From contig BJKQ01000008.1 in the NCBI GenBank assembly GCA_006538405.1, forward strand, positions 1,488,001-1,552,000: a DNA stretch of 64,000 nt, written 5' to 3'. A program made the translations under genes and the position numbers. The notes under the pieces are model-generated. The model searched no databases. It was not told the origin of the DNA and saw only the letters and a program-made list of their open reading frames with translations. This DNA is from Hansfordia pulvinata. Taxonomy: Eukaryota > Ascomycota > Sordariomycetes > Xylariales. Positions 10,840 through 22,498 of this stretch are shown in pieces. Every line of letters begins with the position of its first letter. Within the stretch, counting starts at the first letter, position 1.

Positions 10840-11703
10840 ATGTTCGGCTTCGAAATAGACTGGATGAGCCTCGCGCTCCCGCTCGCCTACGTTAGCGTCC
10901 TCTTTGGCTCTCTCTACACCTTTTCTTCCGTCTACAGAAAGCGCAAGGCCAGTGAGTAACTTGTCCATTGCTTGAGCGCATCCTTGCTTCGAGCGGCGTT
11001 ACTGACAATAATGATAGTTGAGAGCGTCAACCTCGAGCCTTGGTTCGGCCCCCACGTCCAGCGCAACATTTATTTGTCTCTACTGCATCTCGAGCCCGAA
11101 GCCGGTCAGGAGAAGGCACCCAAGATCCCTGACAGTGTCATTCGCGCCGCCCTCCTGCGCCGCGCCGTCGAGGACATCTCGCGTATCATCCAAATCCGAA
11201 CTTCCAAACAGGCCCTGAACACCCTGCTGCAGCGGGGAAGTGTTGGCGATGACCTGAACCAGCGCTTCGAGCGCGCCGAAAAGGAGATTGAGGAGGAGCT
11301 CAAGGACGTCGTTTCCGAGGTGCGTCGCCGACTGTCCTGTACGCTTTGGCACAAATGACTAACTAGCATGCGCCGACAGGCCAACGCCCTTGCTCCTGGC
11401 TGGGGCTCCACCATCTTCCAGTCTGCCAACGAGATCTACGCCAACACCATCCTGCGCAAGAAGCTCGAAGCCATCGAGGCCAAGGCCGACTCGGAGAAGG
11501 AGTGGTGGGCCAAGCGCAAGGACACCATTCAGCAGGGCTTTATGAAGGAACTGGGCGAGGAGGAGTCCGTCTCAGCTGCCGCCCCAGCTGCCGCGTCCTC
11601 CAAGGCGGGCAGCGACGATGATGCCGTCCTAGTCGACTCGGAGACGGCGGGATCTGCCTCGGCCACCGGCTCGATGAAGAAGAAGAAGGGAGGCAAGAAA
11701 TAA
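10840..11703 (+). CDS. SEC66: ER translocation complex subunit Sec66 (Sec71)
   Basis: Sec66 is a non-essential subunit of the Sec62/63 complex, which assists post-translational protein import into the endoplasmic reticulum. Exons are 10840-10951, 11018-11319 and 11380-11703, giving 245 residues; both introns are GT-AG (66 and 60 nt). One transmembrane segment lies near residues 8-28 (WMSLALPLAYVSVLFGSLYTF), followed by a basic stretch (YRKRKA). The cytosolic part has the family blocks ESVNLEPWFGPHVQRNIYLSL, AALLRRAVEDISRI and LAPGWGSTIFQSANEI. The tail is Ala/Ser-rich with a lysine-rich end (KKKKGGKK). The start is the ATG directly before the membrane segment. No anomaly is seen. Confidence 0.95.
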
Positions 11704-12297
11704 GCCAAACCACCCAAGCCAGCCCACGCCAGAAGAAGAGCTATGTGGACTCTGATTCTGACCGATCACGGGCAAGGCCGGTCGCACTGTACTCTAGCAT
11801 TTTTTTGTTACCTTGCTCCACCAGCTTTCATGTGGGCTGGGGGCAAGGCGTTTTTCAACGTCCGGCGTTCAAGGTGCGTTCAAGCATTGGGAAGGCGGGT
11901 TCTGGCTAGAGGCTACTCGATACATATACTCTCTGTATTCATTATAGCCGCTCGCCGTGATGCATGTTGATGCTGGAAACCAAGGATACCACATGCAATA
12001 CGTCGATCACAAGCAGTCGATGCCAAACTCCGGTGTCAAGGTAGTAATATACGAAAAAGTACCGTCCATTCGAGCTTCATCGCCACTCCCACTACAGGCA
12101 TGCCGTCCAAGTTCCAGCTTGCCATGGCCTGGCAGTGGATACCAAAGGCTGGGTCACATGGACGGCTTTATCAACCCACCACTCTCTGGTGAACCTTATC
12201 GCATCCAAGTGCGGATACCGCCCCACGGTGGCGGAAAAAAAAAGAGCCACGGCCGACACCAGCCTTATTCATCGGGCTGAGAGGCAAAAGAATTGGT
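11704..12297. other. Intergenic region between SEC66 and the tRNA gene
   Basis: 594 bases holding the presumed SEC66 3' UTR and flanking DNA of the tRNA gene. A short A-run at about 12235-12244 lies downstream of the minus-strand tRNA. On the tRNA's own strand this is a T-run, as expected for a polymerase III terminator, though some 50 bases beyond the gene end. No protein gene is visible. Confidence 0.5.
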
Positions 12298-12399
12298 TGA
12301 CCAGCCTGGGGCTCGAACCCAGAATCTCCTGATAGCTGAGAAGCTCACGTTGTCCGTGTGCCGTCGTAGTCAGACGCCTTACCATTGGGCCAACCGGCC
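12298..12399 (-). tRNA. tRNA-Arg(ACG) with a 30-nt intron
   Basis: Read on the minus strand, the gene folds as a tRNA. The acceptor stem is GGCCGGT paired with GCTGGTC (three G-U pairs), and the D arm follows the T-G at positions 8-9. The anticodon stem is TCTGA/TCAGG, and the T arm is CTGGG-TTCGAGC-CCCAG. The anticodon ACG (12365-12367 on the + strand as CGT) specifies arginine and would be read as ICG. A 30-nt intron (12334-12363) sits one base 3' of the anticodon, the standard position for nuclear tRNA introns. The mature length is 72 nt before CCA addition. The discriminator base is A. Confidence 0.93.
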
Positions 12400-13774
12400 A
12401 ATTAACTGAGCAACATGTGATGTTGTTCGTGAGATCCTCAGCGGCTTACACCAATACTACTCGGTGAGTCTTGTTTGCTTGCGAGAGCTCCCAGATTCGA
12501 CTTGACCGTGCATACTCTACAACCAGTCGGGTGCAGCCGACTGAGCTCTCGCATCTCTGAATGATGCACAAAATTACCTTCGAATGTGCGTATCTGCACA
12601 GTGATTTCTCTACTGGGTGAGGCGGTGGGCCGGCTCGTCATCAGAGGAACAACCAACCGCTCTACGAGTACGCAGCATGTTCTGCCGGGACTTGTCGCGT
12701 GTGCAGGTGATCTGTAGACAAATGCAGGCACAAAATAGCGCTGTCGCTACCCCGCTAAAGCTGCAGGCAGGGGCCATCTTGGCCAATTCACGTACCTGAT
12801 CTCAACGGGCCCGAGTTGCGGTCTGCGAGTCGTCAACACCAACTGAGTCCATGGCAGATTGGTGCGATGTCCGCGCAATGTCCAGTACTCGTACGAGTAC
12901 TCCGTGTGCTCGTGCTCGTACCCGAGGTGCTGTGCTCGAACGCGGAACAGACAATGGCAGCGAAATTGCAGACGCAGACAATGATCGTCTGTTGAGGGCG
13001 ATGAGTCCTCGGCGCCGGCATCGCTCACCACGTCACAGCAAATTTGGTGAGAACCACTCCCCAAACGGACTGGCGGGATGGGTACTCTCGGCTTTGGGGT
13101 AGCAAAAAAAAGCCGTGGGCGGTGCGAGGAACGGCGGTGGGCTCCAATAATAGCACCCGCGGGCGGATCTGGGATCTGTGCCAGACCCCCGGCGGCGTGC
13201 TCCTGCCCCGGCTGTCTCCAGCGGCGGCGAGCGACCGCGGGAGCAGAAGAAAAAAAAAATTGATTTTCGCCCAGTCGCCGGCTTATCTTATCTCGCCGTA
13301 TCTGCCATCACCCCAGCACGAGTACTTGCGCGGCAAGTTCCCCCTCGCGGCCCCTAGCGCGGCGCCAGCGCACTCGTGCCTCACCACAGTACCCGGCCGC
13401 GCCGTACCCCGGAACCGGACTAGAGGTACAAGGCGTGCCAGTTGCCAATGGGCAGTGGCCAGGCTGCCCAGTGAGGTCCAGGCTCGGGCTCCGTCTCCTA
13501 CACCGGCCGCCGGCCCTCTTATTCCATCCACCTCCCCCCCCTCCAACCTGCTCTCTTCGTCGGCGGCAATTGGTTTTCTTTTGTCTCTGCCTCGAAGCCT
13601 CGCGAAGCCCAGTCCTGCCCGAAGGCAATTGACCTCAATTGGGAGAGCAGAGCGTTGTTGGTCTCTTCCTCTGCCTCTCTGCCCCGAGCGAGCCTTGCTG
13701 CCGGCCTTCACGCCCTCCCGTCCCCCGGCACAACCCTCTCTGACCGACTCGACCCTCGACCGTCGACCGCCATC
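12400..13774. promoter_or_regulatory. Upstream region of the carbamoyl-phosphate synthase gene
   Basis: 1,375 bases. It includes a perfect 16-bp palindrome, GTACTCGTACGAGTAC, at 12885-12900, and two TGAGTCC heptamers (12844-12850, 13002-13008). These differ by one base from the TGA(C/G)TCA site of the CPC1/Gcn4 amino-acid control factor, so control by that factor is only a possibility. The last 250 bases are pyrimidine-rich, as in many fungal 5' UTRs. No gene is seen. Confidence 0.4.
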
Positions 13775-16700
13775 ATGGCCCTCTCTACCAAGATGGCCGG
13801 CCGCGCCCCGGCTCTGCTTCAGCACGGCCGCCGCCTCACCTCCACCATCCCCCGCCGTCACCTCACCGTCGCCGCTGCCGCCCGGGGCCCCTCCCAGCTC
13901 CTGGCCGCCGACCGCGCCTCCGTCCTCTCCTCCCGCCGCAACTTTCACGTCACCGCCGCCCGCTGCGTTGCCGCCGCCGCCGCCTTCAACGAAGCTCCCA
14001 GCCCCAAGGCCTACCTCGAGAGCGGCGTCATTAAGCCCAAGGACATTGTCGACGTCAAGAAGGTCCTCGTCATCGGCTCCGGCGGTCTCGCCATTGGCCA
14101 GGCCGGCGAGTTCGACTACTCTGGCTCACAGGCCCTCAAGGCCCTCAAGGAGGCCGGTGTTGCCTCCGTGTTGATCAACCCCAACATCGCCACGATCCAA
14201 ACGAACCACTCGATGGCCGATGAGGTCTACTACCTGCCCGTGACGCCCGAGTACGTGTCGTACGTGATCGAGCGCGAGCAGCCCGACGGCATCTTCTTGT
14301 CGTTCGGCGGGCAGACCGCCCTCAATCTGGGAGTCCAGATGCAGCGCATGGGTCTCTTTGAGCGGTACGGCGTCAAGGTCCTCGGCACCAGCGTGCACAC
14401 GCTCGAGCTGTCGGAGGACCGCGACCTCTTCGCCAAGGCCCTCAACGAGATCGACATCCCCATCGCCAAGTCCATTGCCGTCAACACCGTCGACGAGGCC
14501 GTGGACGCCGCCAACAAGGTCGGCTACCCCATCATCGTCCGTGCCGCCTACGCCCTCGGCGGTCTCGGCTCCGGCTTCGCCAACAACGAGGAGGAGCTCC
14601 GCAACATGGCCGCCCGCTCCCTCACCCTCTCCCCCCAGATCCTCGTCGAGAAGTCCCTGAAGGGATGGAAGGAGCTTGAGTACGAGGTCGTCCGAGACGC
14701 CAACAACAACTGTAAGTGGAGCAAGACTGCCGCGTTGTGGCAGCGGACGGAAGCGACTTCCTAGACACTAACTCTTCTTCTCAGGCATCACGGTCTGCAA
14801 CATGGAGAACTTCGACCCCCTGGGAACGCACACCGGCGACTCGATAGTGGTGGCCCCTAGCCAAACGCTCAGCGACGAGGAGTACCACATGCTGCGCTCC
14901 GCGGCCATCAAGATCGTGCGACACCTGGGAGTTGTCGGCGAGTGTAACGTGCAGTACGCCCTGCAGCCCGACGGCCTCGACTACCGTGTCATCGAGGTCA
15001 ACGCCCGTCTGTCTCGCTCGTCTGCCCTAGCGTCCAAGGCCACCGGCTACCCGCTGGCTTACACCGCTGCCAAGATTGGTCTGGGCCACAGCCTGCCCGA
15101 GCTGCCCAACGCAGTCACCAAGACCACCACCGCCAACTTCGAGCCCTCGCTTGACTACATCGTCACCAAGATGCCCCGATGGGATCTGTCCAAGTTCCAG
15201 CACGTCAAACGCGACATCGGCAGTGCAATGAAGAGCGTCGGAGAGGAAAGTGCTTCCGGCCGCTCCCTGGCAGACGTTCTCCACTAACAGATTCGTGATT
15301 ATAGGTCATGGCGATAGGCCGGACATTTGAGGAGTCGTTCCAGAAGGCGATCCGACAGGTGGACCCCAAGTTCCTGGGCTTCCAGGGCGACAAGTTTGAG
15401 GACCTGGACTTTGAACTTGCGAACCCGACGGACCGCCGCTGGTTGGCTGTTGGGCAGGCCATGATCCATGAGGGATACACAATTGAGCGCATCCACGAGC
15501 TCAGCAGGATCGACAAGTGGTTCCTGTACAAGCTGCAGAACCTGGTCAACTGCATGCGCGAGATGGAAGCGGCGGGCAGCATCGATGGTTTGAAGCGCGA
15601 CCTGGTGCTGAAGGCCAAGAAGCTGGGGTTCTGTGACAAGCAGATTGCCAACGCCGTTAAGAGCGACGAGGACTCTGTGCGCGCTCTGCGCAAGAGCATG
15701 GACATCCACCCGTGGGTCAAGCGTATTGACACGGTTGCGGCCGAGTTCAGCGCCTCTACTGTGAGTTGCGCGTCTCCTCAGAGTGATTGGGATGGAGGTC
15801 TAACTGTTGCAGAACTACCTGTACACCACCTACAACGCCAGCACCCACGACGTCACGTTCAACGACAACGGAACGATTGTTCTTGGCAGCGGTGTCTACC
15901 GCATTGGTAGCTCTGTCGAGTTCGATTGGTGTGCCGTCAGTGCCGTTTCGGCTCTGAGGGAGATGGGCAAGCAGACGGTCATGATCAACGTAAGTCACAT
16001 GGGTGCTCCTCCCGGTTCCACGAAGACGTGCGAACCTGACCATTGCGGCCTGCCGGGTTCTTTTGATCGCCGCTAACAGAACCAGTACAACCCGAGACCC
16101 GGTCCACTGACAGCGACGCTGTCGACAAGCTGTACTTCGAGGAGCTCAGCTACGAGCGTGTCATGGACATCTACGAGCTCGAGCAGGCCGCCGGCGTTGT
16201 CGTTTCTGTAGGTGGCCAGCTTCCCCAGAACATCGCCCTCCGTTTGCAGGAGACTGGCAAGGCCAACGTTCTGGGCACCGACCCTCGTGATATCGACAAG
16301 GCCGAAGACAGACAAAAGTTCTCCGAGATCCTGGACAGCATCGGGGTGGACCAGCCGGCCTGGAAGGAGCTCACCTCGGTCGCCGAGGCCGAGAAGTTTG
16401 CTGAGGACGTCGGCTACCCCGTCCTCGTCCGTCCCAGCTACGTTCTCTCTGGTGCCGCCATGACTGTCATCCGCAGCCAGGAAGACCTCAAGGAGAAGCT
16501 CGAGGCTGCCAGCAACGTCTCCCCCGACCACCCCGTCGTCATCACCAAGTTCATCGAGGGTGCCCAGGAGATCGACGTCGACGGTGTCGCTTCCGAGGGC
16601 AACCTGGTTCTGCACGCTGTCAGTGAGCACGTCGAGCAGGCCGGTGTTCACTCCGGTGACGCCACCCTGGTCCTGCCCCCTGCCAGCCTGGACCAGACGA

Positions 16701-17619
16701 CCATGGACCGCTGCAAGGAGATTGCCCAGAAGGTCGCCAAGGCCTGGTCCATCACCGGCCCCTTCAACATGCAGATCATCAAGGCCGACAACCCCGAAGG
16801 CGGTGAGCCTGCCTTGAAGGTCATCGAGTGTAACCTGCGTGCCTCTCGATCCTTCCCCTTCGTCAGCAAGGTCCTCGGCACCAACTTCATTGACGTTGCC
16901 ACCAAGGCCCTTGTTGGCCAGGATGTCCCCGACCCGACCGACCTGATGGCCGTCAAGCGCGACTACGTTGCCACCAAGGTTCCCCAGTTCTCCTGGACCC
17001 GTCTGGCTGGCGCCGACCCGTTCCTGGGCGTCGAGATGTCCAGCACCGGCGAGATGGCTTGCTTCGGCAAGGACCTGGTCGAGGCCTACTGGACCTCCAT
17101 GCAGTCTGCCATGAACTTCCGCATGCCCGAACCTGGTGAGGGCATTCTCTTCGGTGGCGAGATCTCTCGCGACTGGCTCAGCAAGATCGCCGACTACCTC
17201 TCTCCTCTGGGCTACAAGTTCTACGCCGCCGATGAGCACGTCGCGCAGTTCCTCCAGAACAAGACCGAGAACAAGGTCAAGGTGGAGGTCATTGAGTTCC
17301 CCAAGGACAACAAGAGCGCTCTTCGTGAAGTCTTTGAGAAGAACGATATCCGTGGTGTCTTCAACCTGGCTCTTGCCCGTGGCAAGACCACCCTCGACAC
17401 CGACTACGTCATGCGCCGAAACGCCGTCGACTTCGGCGTCCCTCTGTTCATGGAGCCTCAGGTAAGTTCTCAAGTTTTCGGCTTCCCATTGGCCTGACTA
17501 ACAAAACGTAGACCGCCATGCTGTTTGCTCAATGCATGAACGAGAAGCTGCCCCGCAAGGAGGGCATCCCCTCTGAGGTCCGTCGGTGGTCTGACTTCAT
17601 TGGCGGTAAGCCTTTGTAG
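13775..17619 (+). CDS. Arginine-specific carbamoyl-phosphate synthase, large subunit (mitochondrial), with splice and frame anomalies
   Basis: The large subunit makes carbamoyl phosphate from bicarbonate, ammonia (from the glutaminase subunit) and two ATP, for arginine synthesis. Exons are 13775-14711, 14785-15245, 15305-15760, 15813-15989, 16086-17461 and 17512-17619, about 1,171 residues. The first about 70 residues are rich in Arg, Ser and Ala with few acids, a mitochondrial leader. The first ATP-grasp half contains [20 protein letters not shown] and, from residue 251, [18 protein letters not shown]. The second has [13 protein letters not shown] from about residue 788. It ends with the MGS-like domain expected of the family; fusion to pyrimidine domains is absent, which marks the arginine-specific type. 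Two anomalies stand out: intron 2 has GA instead of GT at its donor, and exon 5 is one base short near 16091-16093. If real, these would destroy the enzyme; if errors, the gene is normal. Similar to N. crassa arg-3 and yeast CPA2. Confidence 0.94.
15246..15304 (+). other. Non-canonical GA-AG intron in the carbamoyl-phosphate synthase gene
   Basis: Conserved protein sequence requires joining MKSVGE directly to VMAIGRT. That places the intron at 15246-15304, with borders GAG|GAAAGT and TATAG|GTC. A perfect CTAAC branch site lies at 15283-15287, 17 bases before the exon. The donor differs from the consensus GTAAGT only at its second base. Reading through ends at an in-frame TAA inside the branch site. 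The only in-frame GT alternative, 15237, would delete the three conserved residues V-G-E. Confidence 0.7.
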
Positions 17620-20600
17620 ATGTAGCAACCCAGCACCGGCTGAAGGAAGTCGAGTGTTCGGCTCGTACTCGTGTTCTGGCTTGAAGGTCATCAATCTGGA
17701 AGCGAGGTCAAAAAGGGGATGAAAAGTTGATAAGCGCACCGGGGTTTTGAATAGGTGATAGTCAGTTTTGGCGCTCCTGTCACATTTCCCGGCGCAAGAT
17801 ACCCTTCGATATCCATGCATCTATCACCCGCCCGCCAACCCGGGTCTTCTGACTCTGGGCGTGGGAGAGTAAGTTGAGAGAACCCGCACGATTGGTGCAG
17901 GGCTTGCTTAGGTTGGCAGTAGGCGTTTGTAGTTAAGGAAAGGGATATTGTTTCTGTTCAACTCCTCTCATGCGTTTCCATCGTGTCATTCGAGTTTAGA
18001 TTTCGTGCCCGAGAGGCCGCAGAACGCTGCCCACTTGGGTCGCATGCTAGATAGTTTTGGAAAATAGAATCCAATGAATCATTGTGCTTTCTACATTTCT
18101 TGCCATGGGAGCAGGAGTGACATAGTTCCTCGAGGACCAGGCAGCTGGTCGGATGAGCAGCCCACACAGCTTGCTGTTGATAGTTGGCTTTCGTCACCCG
18201 GATGGGCCGAAAATCCTTCAGTATCTGATCATGCCAAGTTTTGGCCATCTTTCACACCCAGGAAGAACAGTCGTTGCTAGTTACACATGTTATCCGGACG
18301 AGAAAACAAGTAGCCGCGCAACCCAAGGCGCCGCATCTGGCCATTGAGGGCTTTCGAGACAGACACCACTGCGTCCGCGCGAGCATATGCCCAGTGGCAT
18401 GACGGGCACTTTTACCAGAGTTAGACAAGAGCATACCTCTTCACCTGCCTCATGTGAACCTGCGGGCCGCGTTCAACAGTACAGACAACGACATTCCGTG
18501 TTCCAACACACCAATGCAATTACTCAATACAAGCACCAACAAGCTTTCGCTGGACCACTGATTAACTTGGTCTAGTAAAGTAAGTCCAGTGACCCAGATC
18601 CATCACTACGATGTGTGTCTTTGAAGCTCATCTTCAGGGTTCACAATGGTCATGGCCCTGGGCTCGGTGCTCGGACTACACACCTACTCGCTTTTTCTGC
18701 ATAAGGTACATATAGCTGGCCATTTGGCTTCCTTGTATCTGGTATAATCTGGATTGCTCCGACCACGTTTGCGATCTCATTGAATAACCCTCGAGCGCTC
18801 ATTTGAAGACTACCCCCTCCTCGGCTAATCTAATCTCACTGGGATACGTAGCTATGTTATCCGTCATCCTACGCAAGCCACTTTCTAGCCCCCTGAGCCG
18901 TACGCGTACACGGACTCGACGTGACGGTTGGCCTGCTCTCACCGAAGACTTCCACGTACGGACGAACTACACAGATACGTGCATGCCCTTTCATTCACGG
19001 TACGACGCGCGGCTGACACGGGCCATCTGGCGACAAGCGACGGCACCCTTCTGCCCCGAAGGTAGTCGGCTTTCCGTTACTAGGCAGTACTCCGGCATGT
19101 CAAACACTCCGGCATCGTCGTGCCTGAAAACCGACGAGGTCATCCATTCACTAAGTAGGGGCCTCTTGGCAGCACACACACAAAGTAGGCCGACTCTCGT
19201 CCCGGCCAGCACACAAGCAGTGGATTCGGTGCTCGTTATGCGCTCAACTGCAGCCCATCGAGACATCTTGAATCAGGGTGGGCTCACCGTGTACTCTCAC
19301 AGCTCTCCCTCTTCCGAAAGACATGATTCCAACCAATCCTGCATACCCAACGAGATGAGGACCTTGTCGAAACCCCTGCGCCGGCTGTCGTACGGGATTC
19401 CATCTACATAATGGGTCCAGGAGCTCAAGGCTGCCCTTACAGGAATATTGGCACAGATCCAAACGTTCCATACACAAGCGACGTGGTTTTGCCGAGAAGC
19501 ACGTGACCGTATCCAAAGCGATGCATGGGGTTTACAATCTGGCTTATGCGTAAGGAAGAGAGTCTGCGTCGCCGACGACCATCAAAACGTTGTGTCCCGT
19601 CACGGGTTATTCGACGAAGTCAACGTGTCCGGCTCTGTGACGACTGGCATGGTTTGGCTCCTACGCTCGTCAACATGATTTCTTGTGTGTCAACTTCGAG
19701 GTTTCGGTAGCGGCCAGGACAGTTTATGGGCCCGTTGCACCAGAGGCTGCACCGATGAAGCAGCCATCTTCAACTCTATGCTCTGAGCGTCCCTTCGGCG
19801 AGGCATCACTTTCGTATTCAGAGTACGTGCTCATACAGACATCGATGATACCGAGTATTTCACCGTGAGACTGATCTTAGAGCTTGATTGAGGCCTTGAC
19901 ATCGAATTCCAGGCATTGATGGCGATATGGTGACACTTGATTCGGGAAGACCTGGGCCTCTCAGCGGCTGGAGAATCGCTACCATGTGGGACATCTCTAG
20001 AGCGGCCAGCCATGGTGGCTCAGTGTCAGGGGGTTTAGTGGATGTAATCTGCCGATGTGCTGGCCTTGGTTTGGAGTCGGGGTAGGCGCCCGCGCGTCGA
20101 TCGGCCAGCCAGACCCGCCACCTCGTTGCTCGCAACCAGCCAACCCGCCAGCGAGTGGGCACACCGACGGGAGTTGTCTCAAGAAGCGCCCTCGGCCAAA
20201 AGTACTGGCCAGCTAAACGCCCGAGCAAACTGCCCTCAACAGGGCCGCGCGCTTCAAGAGCCATCAGTATGGAAGAGATGGAGGCCTTTCTGCCTTCCAG
20301 ACCCGAGGACAGGTTGCAGTCCCTTGCCCTGTTCAGAGGCGGTTGAGTGTTTGCAAGCCGGGTCTGGGCGGTGGCCTTGTCTGACAGGGCGGGCGAAACG
20401 CGTGCTCGTCGTGGTTCGGAGGCCCGTTCCTCCCTGGCGAACTGGCTTGGGGGCGAGGAGTCCTCGAGGCGCGCGACACCACCGCGGCGCTGGAACACCC
20501 GAATGCCGCCCCGAAGTTGTCGTCACGTTGCTTATGACGATGGTTCCCCATGTCGGAGCAGGGCGGCTCGGGGGCTGGCTTCGGGGCCTCTCTTGGACGG

Positions 20601-22498
20601 CAACAGAACCTGAGTTCTTGCTACTCCCGTCGGCCTCGAGTTGGAGCCGAGGGCAATCGACGACGAGGAAGCAAGCTGAGACCTAGCGGGGGTGAAGTCT
20701 TCGAGATGGAGTGGAACTGCTGTCCGGTAAGCGGAAGACGGGAGGCAAGGGCTAAGAATAGGCCAGACCTGGGGGCGACTTTTCCTCCTCATGATGTACA
20801 CCCGACATCGTCACCTCATACCCGACCTACCGTACCTTGAATGGATCAAAGCTGGAAGTATCGGACTTGCCTGCCTCGAACTCGCGCTGGGAAGCTGCGC
20901 CCGAGCCGTGGCCCGTTGCTGGCTGGCTGGCCGCCGCCCGCCCTGGTCGCACACACCTGAGTGAAGGGTAAGTGCGAACAGGCAGTACCCGTACCTACAA
21001 CCCGCTCCATCGGGGCCTGCTTCCCTCCACTCTTGTCTGTCCTCACCCACGGGCTCTTTCCTCTTCAAGCTGCTGTTTCTCTGGTCCGTAATTGCAGATC
21101 CGTCTCGATCCGTATCAGATCTCGGTGGTACCAATACTGTGCCGGGCATACCCGCATGCATGACCTAACAGAGGGAGGACGTCTGACCCAGCGCCTTTCA
21201 ATTGATTGTGAAGAAGATGAGATGCCAGACATTATTGGCTGGCGAGGGTGGTGATGGAGGCCCGTCCCCGAACCCGAACCGTACCCGCCGCCGAAACGCC
21301 CCAGCAAGGTAGGTAGGTAGCTGGGGAACCTGTTTAGGGTGAGTACTCGTAGGCCTGGCGGTAAGGTGATGGGTACTCGTCTCCACGGATCCATCCGTCA
21401 CGTCGGCGTCCCCATCCTGTCCGTCATACCCGCCCACTCTTTTTCGTCTTCCTCATCGAGCCGGCCTGCTTGCCTCATCAATGCTTGCTTGCTACATACC
21501 GTGCATACACCCATAACTCGTAGTACGCGAGAGACAGGTAGGTAGGTAGGCACAGTAGGCAAGTCAAGTAGGTACGTAAGGTACGCTTCGATCATTACAT
21601 CCTGCCACGCCACGCCACGCCTGCCACCGCCGCCGCCGCCGCCCCCCCCCCCCCCCCGAACGGACCTGACTGACCCCATACTCTCTCTCGTACCCGTTCT
21701 GGTCGCACCGACCCGACCTTATTATTACCTACCCTACCGTGCCACGGCGTACCTACCTTGCCTTGCCTTACATCCCCAGTCCCATCCCGGACGTCGCCTT
21801 GTCTGTCTCGTTCTGCCTTTACCCGCCCCGGTTAGGTTAGCTTCCTCCCGTCTTCTCTACGAGTAGCTCTCTGCAAGGCGCGCGACCCGCCCACTTGCCA
21901 ACACCACACCACAACACCGCCATCATCCCTCTTTCTTCTTACCACCCTCTCCATCCTTTCGCCATCACCCTCGTCGCCGCCGCTATCTCTGCTGCCGACG
22001 CCGACGTCTTCATCATCATCAACATTATCTCCACCCGCGTCAATTGCGTATGTCGTACCCTGCCACCCTGCCACCCCGTCGCGTCTGGTCCCCGTTTTTT
22101 TTTTCTCCCGCAGTCTCTTCCCCGTCGCCTGTTGTCATCTATCGCTCTTGCGACTCAGCTCGACTGGCTCTCCAGAACGCGTTGTTTTCCCCCTGCAACC
22201 TCTTCGCGCCAGCCCTCTTGCATCTGCACCAGCCCCATGCGACCAGCAACACGTCCTGCGGCGCCCTTTTCTCTCGGCGCGTCTCTCCGCTTCTTCAAAC
22301 TCAAGCTAACGAGTCATCGTCCTCCCAGTAGCCATCGCGCTCTTTGTGACGCGTCCTTTGCGCTTCGCCAATTCAACGCCCCTCTACCTGGCGCATTTGT
22401 GCTAAGCACACTGCCCGTCTGCTGAGTGGTGGGATCACTAGCAGCGCACCCACGTCTCGAACAAACAAGTTTCCGTCGTCAGTCCATCACAGCCCACC
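17620..22498. other. Long intergenic region without a recognisable gene
   Basis: 4.9 kb. Open frames in it look random and conflict on both strands. The part around 17.9-19.9 kb is less GC-rich than the genes. GGTAGGTA motifs occur at 21304-21316 and 21536-21550. A (CCG)n tract with a 16-base C-run lies at 21627-21657. From about 21.9 kb the DNA is pyrimidine-rich and probably holds the promoter and 5' UTR of the PWWP gene. I see no transposase or polymerase remnant. Confidence 0.5.

Noticed and set aside
12844..13008. TGAGTCC heptamers upstream of carbamoyl-phosphate synthase as CPC1/Gcn4 sites
   Set aside because: Each has one mismatch to TGA(C/G)TCA and such heptamers arise by chance; noted in the promoter entry but not called as a site.
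16073..17473. A 466-codon minus-strand frame opposite carbamoyl-phosphate synthase
   Set aside because: It is the antisense of conserved exon 5, with no family resemblance of its own.
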